From Plantago elongata (lineage: Eukaryota; Streptophyta; Magnoliopsida; Lamiales; Plantaginaceae), in contig JAYMSP010000212.1 in the NCBI GenBank assembly GCA_036897095.1, forward strand, positions 1 through 64,000: a DNA stretch of 64,000 nt, given 5' to 3'. Numbering within the stretch: the stretch's first letter is position 1; every line of letters starts with the position of its first letter. The notes under the pieces were generated by a model. It did no database searches. It was not told the DNA's origin and saw only the letters and a program-made list of their open reading frames with translations. Shown piece after piece: positions 49,630 through 61,620 of this stretch. The position numbers were made by a program, and so were the translations under genes.

Positions 49630-51240
49630 GTTATGACTCCAATGGCGAAGTTCGAGATCGAGCAGTTAACAGAGTAGGTAGGTTTCACTTTGTGGAAAGT
49701 GAAGATGGAAGCACTTCTAGAGCAGCAAGGTTTGAATCATGCTCTGCTTGGTGATGGAGGTTTTTCCAAGGGTATTGATGAAGCTGAGAAGGAGCACATC
49801 ATTGGAAAGGCTCGTAGCATGTTGATTCTTTCCCTGGGAGATGCTACTCTGAGAGAAGTGATTAAAGAGAAGATTGCAAAAGATGTTTGGGACAAGCTTG
49901 AGTCTCTATATCACAAGAAGACTTCCAAGCAAGTTGCTGATTAGCTTGATGATTTCAACAAGCTTTGCTTGGAACTAGAAGCATTGGAGATTAAAGTGCA
50001 AGATGATGACAAGGCGGTTATCTTATTCAGCTCATTGCCAAGGTGTTATGAACACTTAATCGATGCTATTGTGATGACTAATCCAGATGATTTGACCGCT
50101 TCAGATGTGAAGAGAGCACTGAGGAATAAGCTTGATCAAAAGGAATTTGGTGGAACTCAGTATGATCATGATGTGGAGAGTTTGTTGGTTAATGAAGCCT
50201 GGAGCAAACATCAGCCTAGTAGAAGAAAAGTGAACGTCAAGTTCAATACTCAGAAGGATAACACACATGTGTTTGTGATAATGCCGAGATGAGGACATGT
50301 CACCTGGAGAAGAATTGTTTCCTACTCCATCGAGAGAGGAGGATGGGAGAAACTATTGAGCAAGGTGGAGCTAATGTGGCTGATATTACAGAAAAATCAA
50401 ACTTCCATGAGGAAGCTAAGGTACTCACTGTTACTAAATCTAAATGTGGTTTACATTGGGTAGTAGATTCAGGATGCTCCTTCCATACGTGTTGCATAAG
50501 GGAATGTTTTGACACTCTGAAGCATGGATACATTGGTAATGTTTTGCTTGGGGTGAGTACTTGTGTGCTATTATGGGGATTTGTGACATCAGATTTAAGA
50601 TGCATGATGGAGTGGTTAGAGTGCTGAAAGATGTAAGGTTTATACCTGACCTAAGGAGAAATCTGATATCAAAGGAAATATTAGATAGGAAAAGGTACAT
50701 GTATGAGTCTGAGCATGGTGTCCTGATTGTGAGCAGGGGGGTACACATGTGATAAAAGTTGATCTTAATAATGGTTTATTTTATTTGAGAGGTGAAGTGG
50801 TTGGTACCGTATCTGTTGTGACTGAAACTGTGGCTACAACTGTTGCTTCATCATCGGATAAGACTCAATTTTGGAATGAGGGATTAACTCATATAAGTGA
50901 GAAAGGATTGAATGAGATGTCTGAGCAAGGTATTCTAGGTGAGGATGACATCACCAATGCCAGTTTCTATGAGGATTGTGTCCTAGGAAAGGATCACAAA
51001 TCAGGCTATGAAACTGGGAGAAAGTTAAAGTCTCTCGGGACTGGCAATAGCTTGGAGTATTTGTAAGGAAGATTCAATGACTTTTGTAAACTGAAAGGAA
51101 TCAGGAGGCACAAGACAATGCCTAGCACACCACATCAGGATGGGGTTGCTGAAAGGTATGACAGGACTATGATGGAGAGAGCTAGATGCATACTCTGTAG
51201 TTCTGGGTTGCCTAAGTGATTATGGGAAAAGACTGCGGGT
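49630..51240 (+). pseudogene. gag, protease and pre-integrase regions of the copia fossil
   Basis: The gag part shows the copia signature (LWKVKMEALLEQQGL, KARSMLILSLGDATLREV, VWDKLESLY). The protease shows WVVDSGCSFHTC. The pre-integrase part shows LISKEILD and a degenerate HISEKGLNEMSEQG stretch, followed by the beginning of integrase. Order and motifs are Ty1/copia. Broken; fossil. Confidence 0.8.
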
Positions 51241-52500
51241 ATTGATAAGAGGAAAGTCATACTTAGCAAGGATATATTCATTTTTCTTTTTTGCAACTTC
51301 TGTAGAACTGCATATAATAGCTCACTTCTCAGTCTTTCGATCCACATATCCCCAAGTACTTTATGAATCGACTCCAAATACAAGTCCGCGATTAGGCGAA
51401 TCGGGCAATCAATTTCCGTTAGAATGTGCTTTATTGGTTTCTAATTTTCTTTTCTTTTCTTCTTCTTCTTTTTGACTAAAAAAATCTCGAAGCTCCTCCT
51501 CGAGATCGCGAAACACCAAAATTTCGTCCATAGAATCCCAGGTGTCGGAATCAATCGAACTTTCGATTCTTTCTGAACTACTCATATTCAAGTGATATTC
51601 ACAAGATTCACAAATTATTAATTTTATAACTTGTTTATAATTTAAGTTATAACAATTTTCGTATAGCACCCACAAATGTCGATAATTTTTACTTGAATCG
51701 AGATCGTGAGATCTAGTCAAATCACCAGTGCCCCCCCCCCTCGATTTCAAGACCTTTATTAAGGTTTTCAGCCCTACTACTCGAATCTTCAGTACTATTT
51801 TCAATAGTCAAAAGATTGTCTGCCGATTTTCTTATAACTTCAAACTCGCTTATTAATTCTTTACATTGAATGGTCATAAAATAAGACTCCCATCCTAAAA
51901 TGACGAATAGTTATAGCTCACTTTGATGTGAAAACGTAAGTTAAGTATGGAAGTCTAGTTATAGTGATTGGCACTGTGATACCTAATTGCTTAATTCTTC
52001 AGTATACCGAAACATCTCACTTTGATGTGGAAATGTGGAATCGTAGTTATAGTCATTGGAACTATAATACATAATTCCATAATTCTTAAGTATACCGTCA
52101 ATTCAAATCTCCGTCAAGCAATATCAATTGGAATTGATCATATCCTCATCAATTCGAATCTTTGTCAAGATTCTATTATTATTATACGGTCAATTTGAAT
52201 CTTTGTCAAGATTCAATTATTATTATACGGTCAAATAAAATCTTTGTCAAGATCAATTGACCACATCCTCTATTCAAATCTTTGTCAAGTATTCTATTGT
52301 CCCTTTGTATATCTGTCAATTATTCTAGCGTGAATTTGAATATATTGACATATTAGCTATTAGTTCTTATCCGACTAAACAATCACTATTAACAAGAAGT
52401 GTGGAAAAGGATTCTCTTTTCTTTTGTGAGAATCTGGGGGTAAGACTTCACTATGATATGAATAGGATCAAATTCCTTTCATTCGAAACAGAATGATATT
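51240..52500 (-). pseudogene. accD: Plastid DNA fragment (NUPT) with part of accD
   Basis: On the minus strand, 51409-51804 encodes [46 protein letters not shown] and [12 protein letters not shown]. This is the zinc-ribbon and following segment of plastid AccD, the carboxyltransferase beta subunit of acetyl-CoA carboxylase; tobacco has SHDLD-like, YRHLWVQCENCYGLNYK and [22 protein letters not shown]. Only one of the two Cys pairs is clear. The rest is plastid-like AT-rich sequence with ATAATAATA and TCTTTGTCAAGATTC repeats. After MDE the reading diverges from ordinary AccD, and the carboxyltransferase domain is missing. Both flanks are copia sequence. It is a dead nuclear copy of organelle DNA; edges are approximate. 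Confidence 0.75.
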
Positions 52501-52504
52501 TTTT

Positions 52505-53011
52505 CTTGTGTCTGCGCATCGAACAACAAAAAAGAAAGATATTCAATCAGAAGGTGATGCTACTTAAAACTCAAAGCTCACATGTACTGAATCATACTAG
52601 TATTGATGATGATCTGCATGGATTCAACATTAAGGTGGAGCTTGAGACTAATACTCAGGGGGTTGACACTTGGGGTGTTCATGAAACTGAGGATGTATCA
52701 GGCAACGTTGGTCTAACATAGGATACAATTGTGCATGAAACATTGACATACAGGGCAAAGAGAACTGAGAGGCAAGCACCTGACATGTATGGCTATGGGA
52801 ATGTAGTACATGGTGTCTTATGCTATCAGTGTTGCTGGAGATGTCTGTGACACATAATTACGTATTTGTCATGTTGGACACAAAGACAAAGGATAGTAAT
52901 ATTTGTTGATATATTTGTGTTGTCTGCTGATGAAAGTACATAAGGGTTTGCTCTAACTTTAGGAGTGACATTTTGGAGGACCGTATTGAAATTCAATTTA
53001 AGGTGGAGATT
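52505..53011 (+). pseudogene. Copia interior to the right of the plastid block
   Basis: The frame 52506-52721 and following bases (acidic VELETNTQGVDTWG-like stretch, then a basic RAKRTERQAPDMYGY) look like the linker between integrase and reverse transcriptase of Ty1/copia elements. Broken; fossil. Confidence 0.5.
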
Positions 53012-53773
53012 TGTGAGAATAGATTGAATTCTGGGATATGAATATGTAAAGAAGAGAATGCAATGTTACAACAACAACCAGATAGACTGTGCGAATAACA
53101 CTGGAGCGTTTCTGTGAGCTGGCTGGAATGAATATGTTGTTAGTTACGTGAGTTCACATGGGTCAGGTGATGTGACATTCACTGATTGACTTGTGACACA
53201 TGATGACATGTTATATGATGAAACATTCACATGGGATTAGAGATGAACGGATATGATCAAAGCAGTTATAATCCAAGGGCTGCGATATAATCTGAGAGGA
53301 GAAGGAAACCGTTAGTGTTGCTATGACAGTTGGTATAACGGTTTCTCCAACAGTTGGAGCTTGGATATATATATATATATATATAAATAGATCATTGGTG
53401 TCATTGTATCTAATCAGAACAGATGAAGAGAACAATGTAGAAGATCAATCATTGTAGATAGCAGTTGTATTTTCTCTCTTCCATACACATAGAGCTTAGA
53501 TTGACAAATTTTCAACTTGTAGTTTGTGAGGGTTTGTCGTATGATCTTGTAAGGCTTGGTGATCAATAAGAATATCTGGTTAATCTCGTGGATGTAGGCA
53601 TTATCGAACCACGTAAATTCCTTTATTCTTAGGTTGATCGTATTTTTTTTCCTGATATCTTGAGTTTTATGTTCACCAAGTGTTTGCGCAATTGTCACTG
53701 AGACTGTTGGTGCAACATTGATAGTTGATCAGAATCATTCCTTGTTGGTGATTCTATTGGGCCGAACTCAACA
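53012..53773 (+). repeat. Right LTR of the copia fossil
   Basis: 762 bp, same ends as the left copy and preceded by a purine-rich AAGGTGGAGATT. It is longer mainly because of a (TA)n run at about 53367-53385, at the place of the TATA box. Confidence 0.85.
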
Positions 53774-53778
53774 AGTTT

Positions 53779-54640
53779 AGGGCAGACGAAGAGGATGGAA
53801 CCTTAGTTCATTCATGTGTATGAATGTTATTTTCTCTTCATCTGAATAAAACTGAATATAACTAATAAGAAATGAACTTATTTATGATGTAAAAGACCAC
53901 TAAATAAATGGAATTGATAATTTAAATTGGACTGAGCTGAAATTAATAGTTTTCTGTATTGAAAGAACATAGCTTAAGTAGTAAATAGTAATGATGTCAT
54001 GATCTTGTTAATTTCAGATATAATTAATGAAAAAAAAGAATTATGAAAATAGTAGTATCCTTATATTATTTAAAAGCGGTGGACTATCTCAAAGGAGAAG
54101 CATGCCACATAGCCAAAAATTCTATGTGGCAAATTCTAACAAAAAATAATAAATTTTTTAATTCTCCAAAATTTGCTATTTTCATGGATAACTTCTACTA
54201 TAAATTTTACTATATTATTCTAACTCCTCATTTAGCTCAATCACGTTAAATTGAGAAACACTAACATTTCATGTATTCATGCAAACTAGCCTATTTGTCA
54301 ATCATCAGCCGTATTGAGTCTCAACATTTCATGTATTAATGCAAAATTAGCATATGTAATATGATTAAATAAAGTAGAGATAATTACAAAATTGTGTGAG
54401 TTTTAAAAAGTTCTTACACTTTAGTGATACATAAAAAAACTTCTTACAAATTAGTGATTTAATTAATATTTAGTAAATTTGAATTTAAAAACAAAATTAT
54501 TGATAAAAATCTATCCCTTATTTATAGGAAACCAAATCAAAACAGTTCACATGCCAGTTGAAACAAATTAAACAAGCATATTCAAATAGATACAAACATC
54601 GTCATCACATGATCAATCTTCTAAATTCCTACATCTCACA
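53779..54640. other. Intergenic AT-rich DNA
   Basis: No gene. Around 54090-54140 GCATGCCACATAG and CTATGTGGCAAATTC form an inverted pair; a related GCCACATAGG / GAGGTGGCAAATTC sequence occurs near 62570-62610, so this may be a decayed small repeat. Confidence 0.4.
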
Positions 54641-54676
54641 TCATCGTTTTTTTTTTTAGAACTAAAACTTCATTAA

Positions 54677-57600
54677 TCAAGCATCAGAGTTTATAAAAGG
54701 GAGGTCATGACCACCTGAGTTCAAACTACTAAGACAAGTTGCAAGCTTATGCGCTAACATATTTCCATCGCATTTGGTAATAGCAAAAGAGACTGAAGAA
54801 AAAACTATAGCTATTGTCTTAGCTTCTTCAAGTATATTTCCAGCTAATGTGAGTAAAGGATTGAGTTCATTCAATTGATTGACCACATTCATGGAGTCAC
54901 CTTCAATAATCACTCTTTGCAAATCCAGTTCATACCCAAGCTCTACAGCGCTCCGGGCAGCCATTGATTCCACGACTTGACATTGGTAATGTAGTCAAAA
55001 TGTCTCTTCTTCCATGCCAAAACACGACCTTTGCTATCTCGAGCAACAACACCAACATTGGCACCCGGCTGATTTTTCTTTAAGGATGCATCATAAGTAA
55101 TCTTGACATGACCAGCAAGAGGAGGTTGCCAAATGAGGTGTTGGTCCGGTGGTCTGGGTGTGTGGTACAGGAGGCGTGCCTGGTGGTATCTAATTATAAG
55201 CTGCTCCACAAAATGAAGGGTCTCCAAAGCCTCATACCACCTGGATTCATGATGCACTTTATTTCTATTCCCCCACATGCTCCAGCAAGAAGTAGTAAAG
55301 AAAGCAAAATCTTCCGAAGTTGTATTTTGCTTCACCTGTTAATCCAATCAGACACATGTATATGATCAGCATAAATGACAGAATATGGCAGGGGTGAAAT
55401 GACCCAAAATAAACGCGCAAACGAGCAATCTCTAAGAAAATGCAAAATGGTTTCGGGCTCCTGTTAACATACGGGGCATCAAGCATCTAACTCAATGACT
55501 CTCTTAAGCACGACTGTAAAAACTAGCAGTGAGAACTTCATAACTCACCACAAGAAAAAATTTATTTTATTCGGCAAATCAAGCTTCCAAATTAAATTCC
55601 AGTCCAAACCACACTCCAAACTAGTTGATCCACACTTATCCCTTTCTTTCAGCTTGCGCATATCTCGGGCCAAGTGATATGCCTAACTGAAAAATAACCA
55701 TGATGAGTATGATGCCATATTCGAACGTCATTCAAGTTACCATAGGGTAGAGGATTTGTAAAATACATTGTGCATCTTCACTTCCAAAACAGAGAGTGTA
55801 TTAATTCAGCATCCCAACAACCAGTTTGCTAATCAATTAAAGAAGAAACCATATAATTACTGAGATCATGCACGATAGGAGTAAAAGGCCTAGAAGCATA
55901 AGTCTGAGGTATCCAACTATCATCCCAAATGTGAATATTGGACCCATCTTCCACTCTCCATCTAATTCCCTTCTCAACCAACTTCAAAGCACTACACATA
56001 GTTTTCCACGTAAAAGAAGTATTACTCTTAGGAGTATCATTAAGAGCATCAGAATTTGAAAAATATTTTGATTTCAACACACGACTCGGAAGAGAATTAG
56101 GTTACAAAATAATCCTTCAAATTTGTTTACCATGCATGGCAAGATTAAAATATCTAAGATCATGAAAACCCATGCCCCCATCACGTTTAGACTCACAAAG
56201 AGAATCCCACTTCATCCAATGCATTTTTTTCCTTTTTCCATCTCCCCACCAAAATCGAGAAATAATGCCCTCAATCTCACTAAGTAAATACATCGGGAGT
56301 TTGAAACAAGACATAACATAAGTAGGAATTGCTTGAATTAACGCCTTGATTAAAACATCTTTACCCGCTTTAGAAAGAAGTTTACTCCCAAAACTATCAA
56401 CTTTCTTCCAAACTCTCTCCCTAAGCCACCCAAACACCTCCTTCTTCGATCTACCCATCTCCGTAGGAAGCTCCAAATATTTATCATGCTTCTCAACAAC
56501 CCTAACAGGAAGATAGCCCCTCACTTCCTCCACTCTATCACTCCCCGCATTTCTACTAAAAACCACCGTAGATTTTTCCAAATTAATTTCTTGCCCCGAA
56601 GCAAGACTAAATCTATTCAACAGATCAACAATCTCACGCGCAGAATCAACAGTAGCATGGCAGAAAAGTAAAGTATTGTCGGCAAAAAGGAGATGAGGAT
56701 CCTTGGTGCGCTTAGAGCAACATAAACTCCTTGCAACACCTCCCTCTCCCCAGAATCACGTATAAAAGTTGTGAAAGCCTCCGTAACAAAGAGAAAAAGA
56801 TAAGGCGAGAGAGGATCCCCTGACGGATTCCCCTCTCCGGCTGGATAGGGTCTAACTGAACTCCATTCAAAAGAACAGAATAAGAGACAGTCCACACACT
56901 AAGCATAATGAGATCCACAAAAGAATTCTCGAAACCTAATCTCTCTAACACTCTTTTTAGAAAAGACCATCCACCCTGTCATAAGCCTTACTCATGTCAA
57001 GTTTTAAAGCCATTAAAATGTCCTTGCCTTTTGTCTTTTGTTTTAAAAAATTGATTCAATTCATAAGCTACCAGAACGTTATCAATAATTAATCTGTTAG
57101 GAGCAAAAGCTGATTGAGTTTATGAAATAATAGAATTCATATGAGGCTTGAGTCGATTAGTGATGGCCTTAGAGGCTATTTTAAATATAACATTACTAAG
57201 GCTAATTGGGCGAAACTGATTGATCATAACAGGATTTTTACACTTTGGAATAAGGAAAATATGAGTGAAATTAACCTTAGGGTCCATAATTCTATTATTA
57301 AGAAAAGCAAGAGCACAATCAACAACACTAGTACCAACAATATGCCATAATTTCTGGAAAAACAGCAGACATACCATCTGGACCAGGGGATTTAAGAGGG
57401 TACATGGCAAAGAGAGCAAGTTTTACCTCATATGCAGTGAACACTTGGTTAAGCTCCTGGTTGATCTGATCAGTCACTTGAGTATCCGTAGTGCCCACAA
57501 CATTCTCATATCCGCCTCTAAAGGATGTCGAGAGGAAAAAATGCTACTAAAGTAAGAATTAATAATATGCCCGATCATGTGATCTTCGTCATGCCAAGCC

Positions 57601-58744
57601 CCCAAATCATCAAACAGGCCAACAACCTCATTTTTTTCGAACCACTGTGAAGCGTGGTTAGAAAGTACCTCGTGTTTCGATCCCCTTCCGCCAACCACTG
57701 ATTTCTAGACCTCTGTTTCCTAAGTATTTCCTCTTTATCCAACTCTTGTTCTAGATTCACTTGCACTATCTTTATCTTGGCCCGAATTTCATCCAAACGT
57801 GGTTGCTTCAGCATACTATCCAATTCTTTCCTCATATCCCCAAGTTTCTGTTTAACAAACCCAAATTATGCCCTATCCTAGTGAATTGAGCCTGCCCGAC
57901 AACTATCTAAGTTTGGAATTACCCCCAAACCAGCATCCCAATGATTTGCTATGACATTTGCACAGACTTCCGACTTCAACCATTTCGCCTCAAAGTGAAA
58001 CCTTCTTCTATACCGTCTGTACCGGCGTTTGGCAGGCCATCGAAGATGCAACAGGATCGATCGCAAGGTGGTCTGAATTCCATGTGGGGAGGTGCCGGAC
58101 GATGGCTGTGGAAAATAGTTTGCTCCCGCCTACTGTTGATGCTGCTTTATCCAAACGAATTTCCATATAATGCTCAACATCTTGATTATTTGTCCATGTA
58201 AAAGGGTGACCTTGATACCCGATTTCATTGAGACCACAGAAGGAAAAAAGCATCCATGCCATCCCTTAAACGCCAAGCTGGTATCTCTGCCCCACCGTTC
58301 TTGTCGCTTGCAGATAAGACTTCGTTGAAGTCTCCAATAACAGTCCAAGTCTGACTGATTGTTGGATTAAAGTTTTAAGAAGAGCGCAAGTTTGCTTCCT
58401 TTTACTCTGGTCCAGTTCGCCATAGAATCCGGTTATTCTCCATGTATCATCACTATCTTGTAACTTAACACTCGCATCAATATGATTCTTCGAAAAAATT
58501 TGTACATCCACATCATGATTTTTTTAACAAAGCAAAGCTAAACCCCCCCCCCCGATTTTCCAACATAAGGCACACAAACTCCAAACATATTAAAACTATA
58601 TTTTATCTTATCTATCCCATCAACCTCCAAACGGGTATCCATAAGAAAGATGAGGTCGGGGCTATGAGTACAGAGAAACTCACCAAGAGTATGAACTGTC
58701 CAAGGGTTCCCAAAACCCTGACAGTTCCATGAAAAACAACTCAT
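54677..58744 (-). pseudogene. LINE ORF2 (endonuclease, reverse transcriptase, RNase H)
   Basis: The start MSCFSWNCQGFGNP (58744) is the standard start of a plant LINE AP-like endonuclease. Reverse transcriptase motifs run from about 57835 to 56117 and include FRPISLSNVIFKIASK, GIRQG and LLFADNTLLF, then a cysteine-poor zf-RVT region (about 56080-55265) and an RNase H domain with YDASL, AARSAVELG and IEGDS (55335-54677). The catalytic pair of the polymerase reads FADN instead of FADD (near 56676-56687). Numerous stops and frameshifts separate the segments, so it is inactive. Confidence 0.85.
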
Positions 58745-59379
58745 GATGCTGGGCGGGGTTGCCTAGCTACTCCAGCCTTTGGTCCTATTGTAGCTGATAC
58801 ATCCTCAACATGAATTCGTTCATCCCCCTCTTGTTGACAATCACCCTTGACAATTACCAACTTCCTGTTTCCCCGAACACCGGACTTCTTAATTCCACCT
58901 CGAGGTCCGACAGGCCCAGATGGCCTGCCCCTCCGTTTCTGGCCAGTAATGGGTTGCGGAGAAGATGGACTTGGGCTAAGTTGGATTGTGTGATTGAAGG
59001 TGAAAGATGGTTCCTGGTTAGTAAATGGGCTTGGACGCTGGTGTGGTGGAAGGTAACGTGGGATGTGGGTTGGATTAGGTAATGGGCTTGGTAAAGGGAT
59101 AAGGGGGTTAAGTGTTATAGGCTAACTAGTGGAGCTAGGATTAAATATATGAGTAATGCTAATAGTATGGTTAAAAGGTTGGGAGAAAGGTAGTGGCGTC
59201 TCCAAATCCATGTGGACTGCATTAGTCAATGGCAAGTGGCTAAGTGGTTGAAAAACAATGAGACCCTTGGAGACATTCGTAACTGAAACATTACTCATAA
59301 GTCCATTAACATTAGCATTCAAAGCCTTATTAGGACTCTCCATATTACCACCCTGTTGGTCTCCAGAAACGGCCGAAAC

Positions 59380-59879
59380 TAGGGGTGTTCAAAGATACCA
59401 AAAAACCGAACCGAACCGAAATGAAAGGGTTCGGTTTTTGGTTCGTTATTTTTTACCAAACTGGTTTTTGGTGATTTTCGGTACAATACCGAAAATAACC
59501 AAAACCGTACCGAAAAAACTGAAATATCGTTAATTTTTTTTTTTAGTTTCCAATAACTTTTACTTAGTTTCTATATATTACATATCGTCAAATTTGTAGA
59601 AGCTTAGATTTTTGTATATTATAATTCTTACTATAGTCCGTAGATAATAAGGTTAATTTTCTCACCTTGTACCCAATATATTTTCAAGCATTAAGGATAA
59701 TTTTCTCACTTTTTTCATTTTTTACATTATTTTCGGTATTTTCGGTTTTTCCCGAACCGTTACCGAAATTTTCGGTATGATATCGAACCGAAAATAGTTT
59801 TCGGTTCGGTTTTCGATTTACATTTTAAAATTATTTCGGTTTTCGGTTCGGTATACCGTTACCGAAATGAACACCCCTA
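59380..59879. mobile_element. Non-autonomous hAT element A, 500 bp, in the LINE
   Basis: Ends are TAGGGGTGTTCA and TGAACACCCCTA, a 12-bp inverted repeat. Target duplication GCCGAAAC is perfect (59372-59379 and 59880-59887). Inside both ends are dense arrays of CCGAAC / TTCGGTT in both orientations; the middle is AT-rich. No coding capacity. Length of duplication and end sequence are hAT-type. Confidence 0.92.
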
Positions 59880-59996
59880 GCCGAAACGGCTTGCCCACTA
59901 CCTACCCATAATACCCTTTTCCCTATCCGCCAGACGGTTGTGCGTACCACCGTGGCTCCGATTGTCCCGAAAATTGGCTCCATTCAGCACTCCAGC

Positions 59997-60839
59997 TAGG
60001 GCTGCGCAACGAACAGATACAGATCAATCCGCCTGGTTATCCAATCCGTTCCGAGCGGATTGGATACGGATAAATCCGCCGGATAACGGATAAATCCGAC
60101 GGATATCCGTATCCGGTAAATAAATTTAAAAAAAATCAATTTCATAATTTAAAATCTAAATATACATAATTCCATACTCCATAAAAAATTAAAGCTGCAT
60201 GAATATCCATAATTCCATATTCCATAGTACCATAAATTAAAATGACCATAGTTTCATACTTACCAATGTTGAAGAGACGGAAAATCGAACTGGGTCAACT
60301 GAAGACGGCGGGCGAATGGAGAAGAAACGGAATGGAGAAGACGGCGGGCAAATCGAACTGAGAATGGAGAAGACGGCGGGCAAATCGAACTGAGAATAGA
60401 GAAGACGACGGGCAAATCGAACTGAGAATGGAGAAGATGGGACGGTCAACGGTGGACAATGGAGAAGACAGTCAGACAGATGAATGGGCAGAAAATGGCG
60501 GATGGAAACAGTGGAGAAGGAAGAAGGAAGACGAAAACAGTGGAGAACTGAGAAGGAAGAATGGACGGAAACAATGAGACGGAAACAAACGAATGGCGGC
60601 TGCTAATGCTATACTAGGAGAGAATTAGGTCAAATGTAGAATAACAATAATACCCCTGGTATAACGGATAAACGGATATTCGTGGAAATCCGGCAGATTT
60701 ATCCGTTTTATCTGTTCAAAACGGATGAAGGAAAACCCCATCCGCGATCCGATACGTTTTTTAACGGATCGATCCAATCCGGTCCGTTTTCGCGGATAAC
60801 GGACCGGATTTGTGGATACGGATAAAATGAGGATCCCTA
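59997..60839. mobile_element. Non-autonomous hAT element B, 843 bp, in the LINE
   Basis: Begins TAGGGCTGCGCA and ends GGATCCCTA; the outer TAGGG pairs with CCCTA. Target duplication ACTCCAGC is perfect (59989-59996 and 60840-60847). Both ends are filled with ATCCGT, CGGATAAATCCG and GGATACGGAT motifs. The middle carries a 32-bp tandem repeat. No transposase. The intact duplication shows it inserted after the LINE. Confidence 0.9.
60300..60436. repeat. 32-bp tandem repeat inside hAT element B
   Basis: About four copies of a unit reading GAATGGAGAAGACGGCGGG followed by CAAATCGAACTGA, with small variants. On the minus strand it is CT-rich and gives a spurious repetitive frame at 60237-60449. 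It may be captured host sequence. Confidence 0.7.
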
Positions 60840-61620
60840 ACTCCAGCAGATTGTTTCTGAGAATTTGCCGTAACCAATCACCGTATTCTAATTTCGACTC
60901 GTCAATCACGTCGGATTCTCTGAACAAATGTAAGCAAGCATGACAATCCTTCACAAGATGGCCCAACACACTGCAATAATAACAAAATTTTGCAAGGCGT
61001 TCATATGAACAAACAAGACGAATGACCTCTTACATGGACCCGCAATATTGATGAACCGACGGAGAGGTTTCGTGATATCCATAAGCACCCGAATGCGCAT
61101 AGAAATAGCAAGAAAGCCTTTGTTAGTTTCTTCATCAAGACGGACAAATTTCCCCAATACATCACCAACAATTTTAGCCAACTCTAGTGTAATACTGGAC
61201 ATAGGAAAACCACTAACCCGAGCGTAAAACTCACATTCATTCAGATTGACATCCATCGGATCTTGACCTTCTCGATTTCACGAAAAACCACCAAATTACG
61301 ATCAAACAACCAAGGGCCTCTCCCATAGGTGCGTTTCTTCTCGGTCTCATGACCAAATTGAAACATGAAACTGCTCTCCCCAAGCTTATGCACTTTTGCG
61401 CCCCTTGCTAAACCCCATGCCCCCAACATCGTACTCTCAAAGGCTTCAAGATTAATGGATTTTCGACCAAGACTCTCCCCACTAAACAAGAATTATACTC
61501 CATTCCTGCGGATTGCTAAACCGAATCCGGGACCTGAACAGTCTCATCCTCATTCATAGTGAGTTGAGATAAATTCCCCAAATCAATTGAGTCCAAATCC
61601 GTCATAACCACTGAGTAAGC
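60840..61620 (-). pseudogene. LINE ORF1 (DUF4283 and zinc knuckle)
   Basis: Minus-strand frames give the DUF4283 domain (EAFESTMLGAWGLARGAKVHKLGESSFMF and the following GRGPWLFDRNLVVFREI, 61241-61489), then WVRVSGFP-like ARVSGFPMSS and VGDVLGKFVRLDEE (60951-61256), leading to a zinc-knuckle-type YYCSVLGHLVKDC near 60930-60980. This is the RNA-binding ORF1 protein of plant L1 LINEs. Frameshifts occur between the segments near 61250 and near 60960. The nested hAT at 59997 lies just downstream of the knuckle. Confidence 0.7.

Larger units (their letters stand above)
48834..53773 (+). mobile_element. Broken Ty1/copia fossil containing a plastid DNA insertion
   Basis: Two direct LTRs, each TGTGAG...CTCAACA, bracket an interior with copia-type gag, protease and pre-integrase regions. 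Flanks AATTT (48829-48833) and AGTTT (53774-53778) are a near-match target duplication. By eye the LTRs differ at about 16 of the first 265 aligned bases, so the insertion is moderately old. The element is broken and not autonomous; a plastid-derived block occupies about 51240-52500. Confidence 0.85.

Noticed and set aside
51732-51741. Poly-C run (and a similar one near 58540)
   Set aside because: Simple homopolymers in AT-rich DNA, possibly sequencing artefacts; no structure attached.
51409-51804. Intact accD-like gene on the minus strand
   Set aside because: The frame covers only the zinc-ribbon part, lacks the carboxyltransferase domain and lies inside a copia fossil.
54090-54140. Inverted pair GCATGCCACATAG / CTATGTGGCAAATTC, related weakly to 62.57 kb
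   Set aside because: Too short and without target duplications, so not called as an element.
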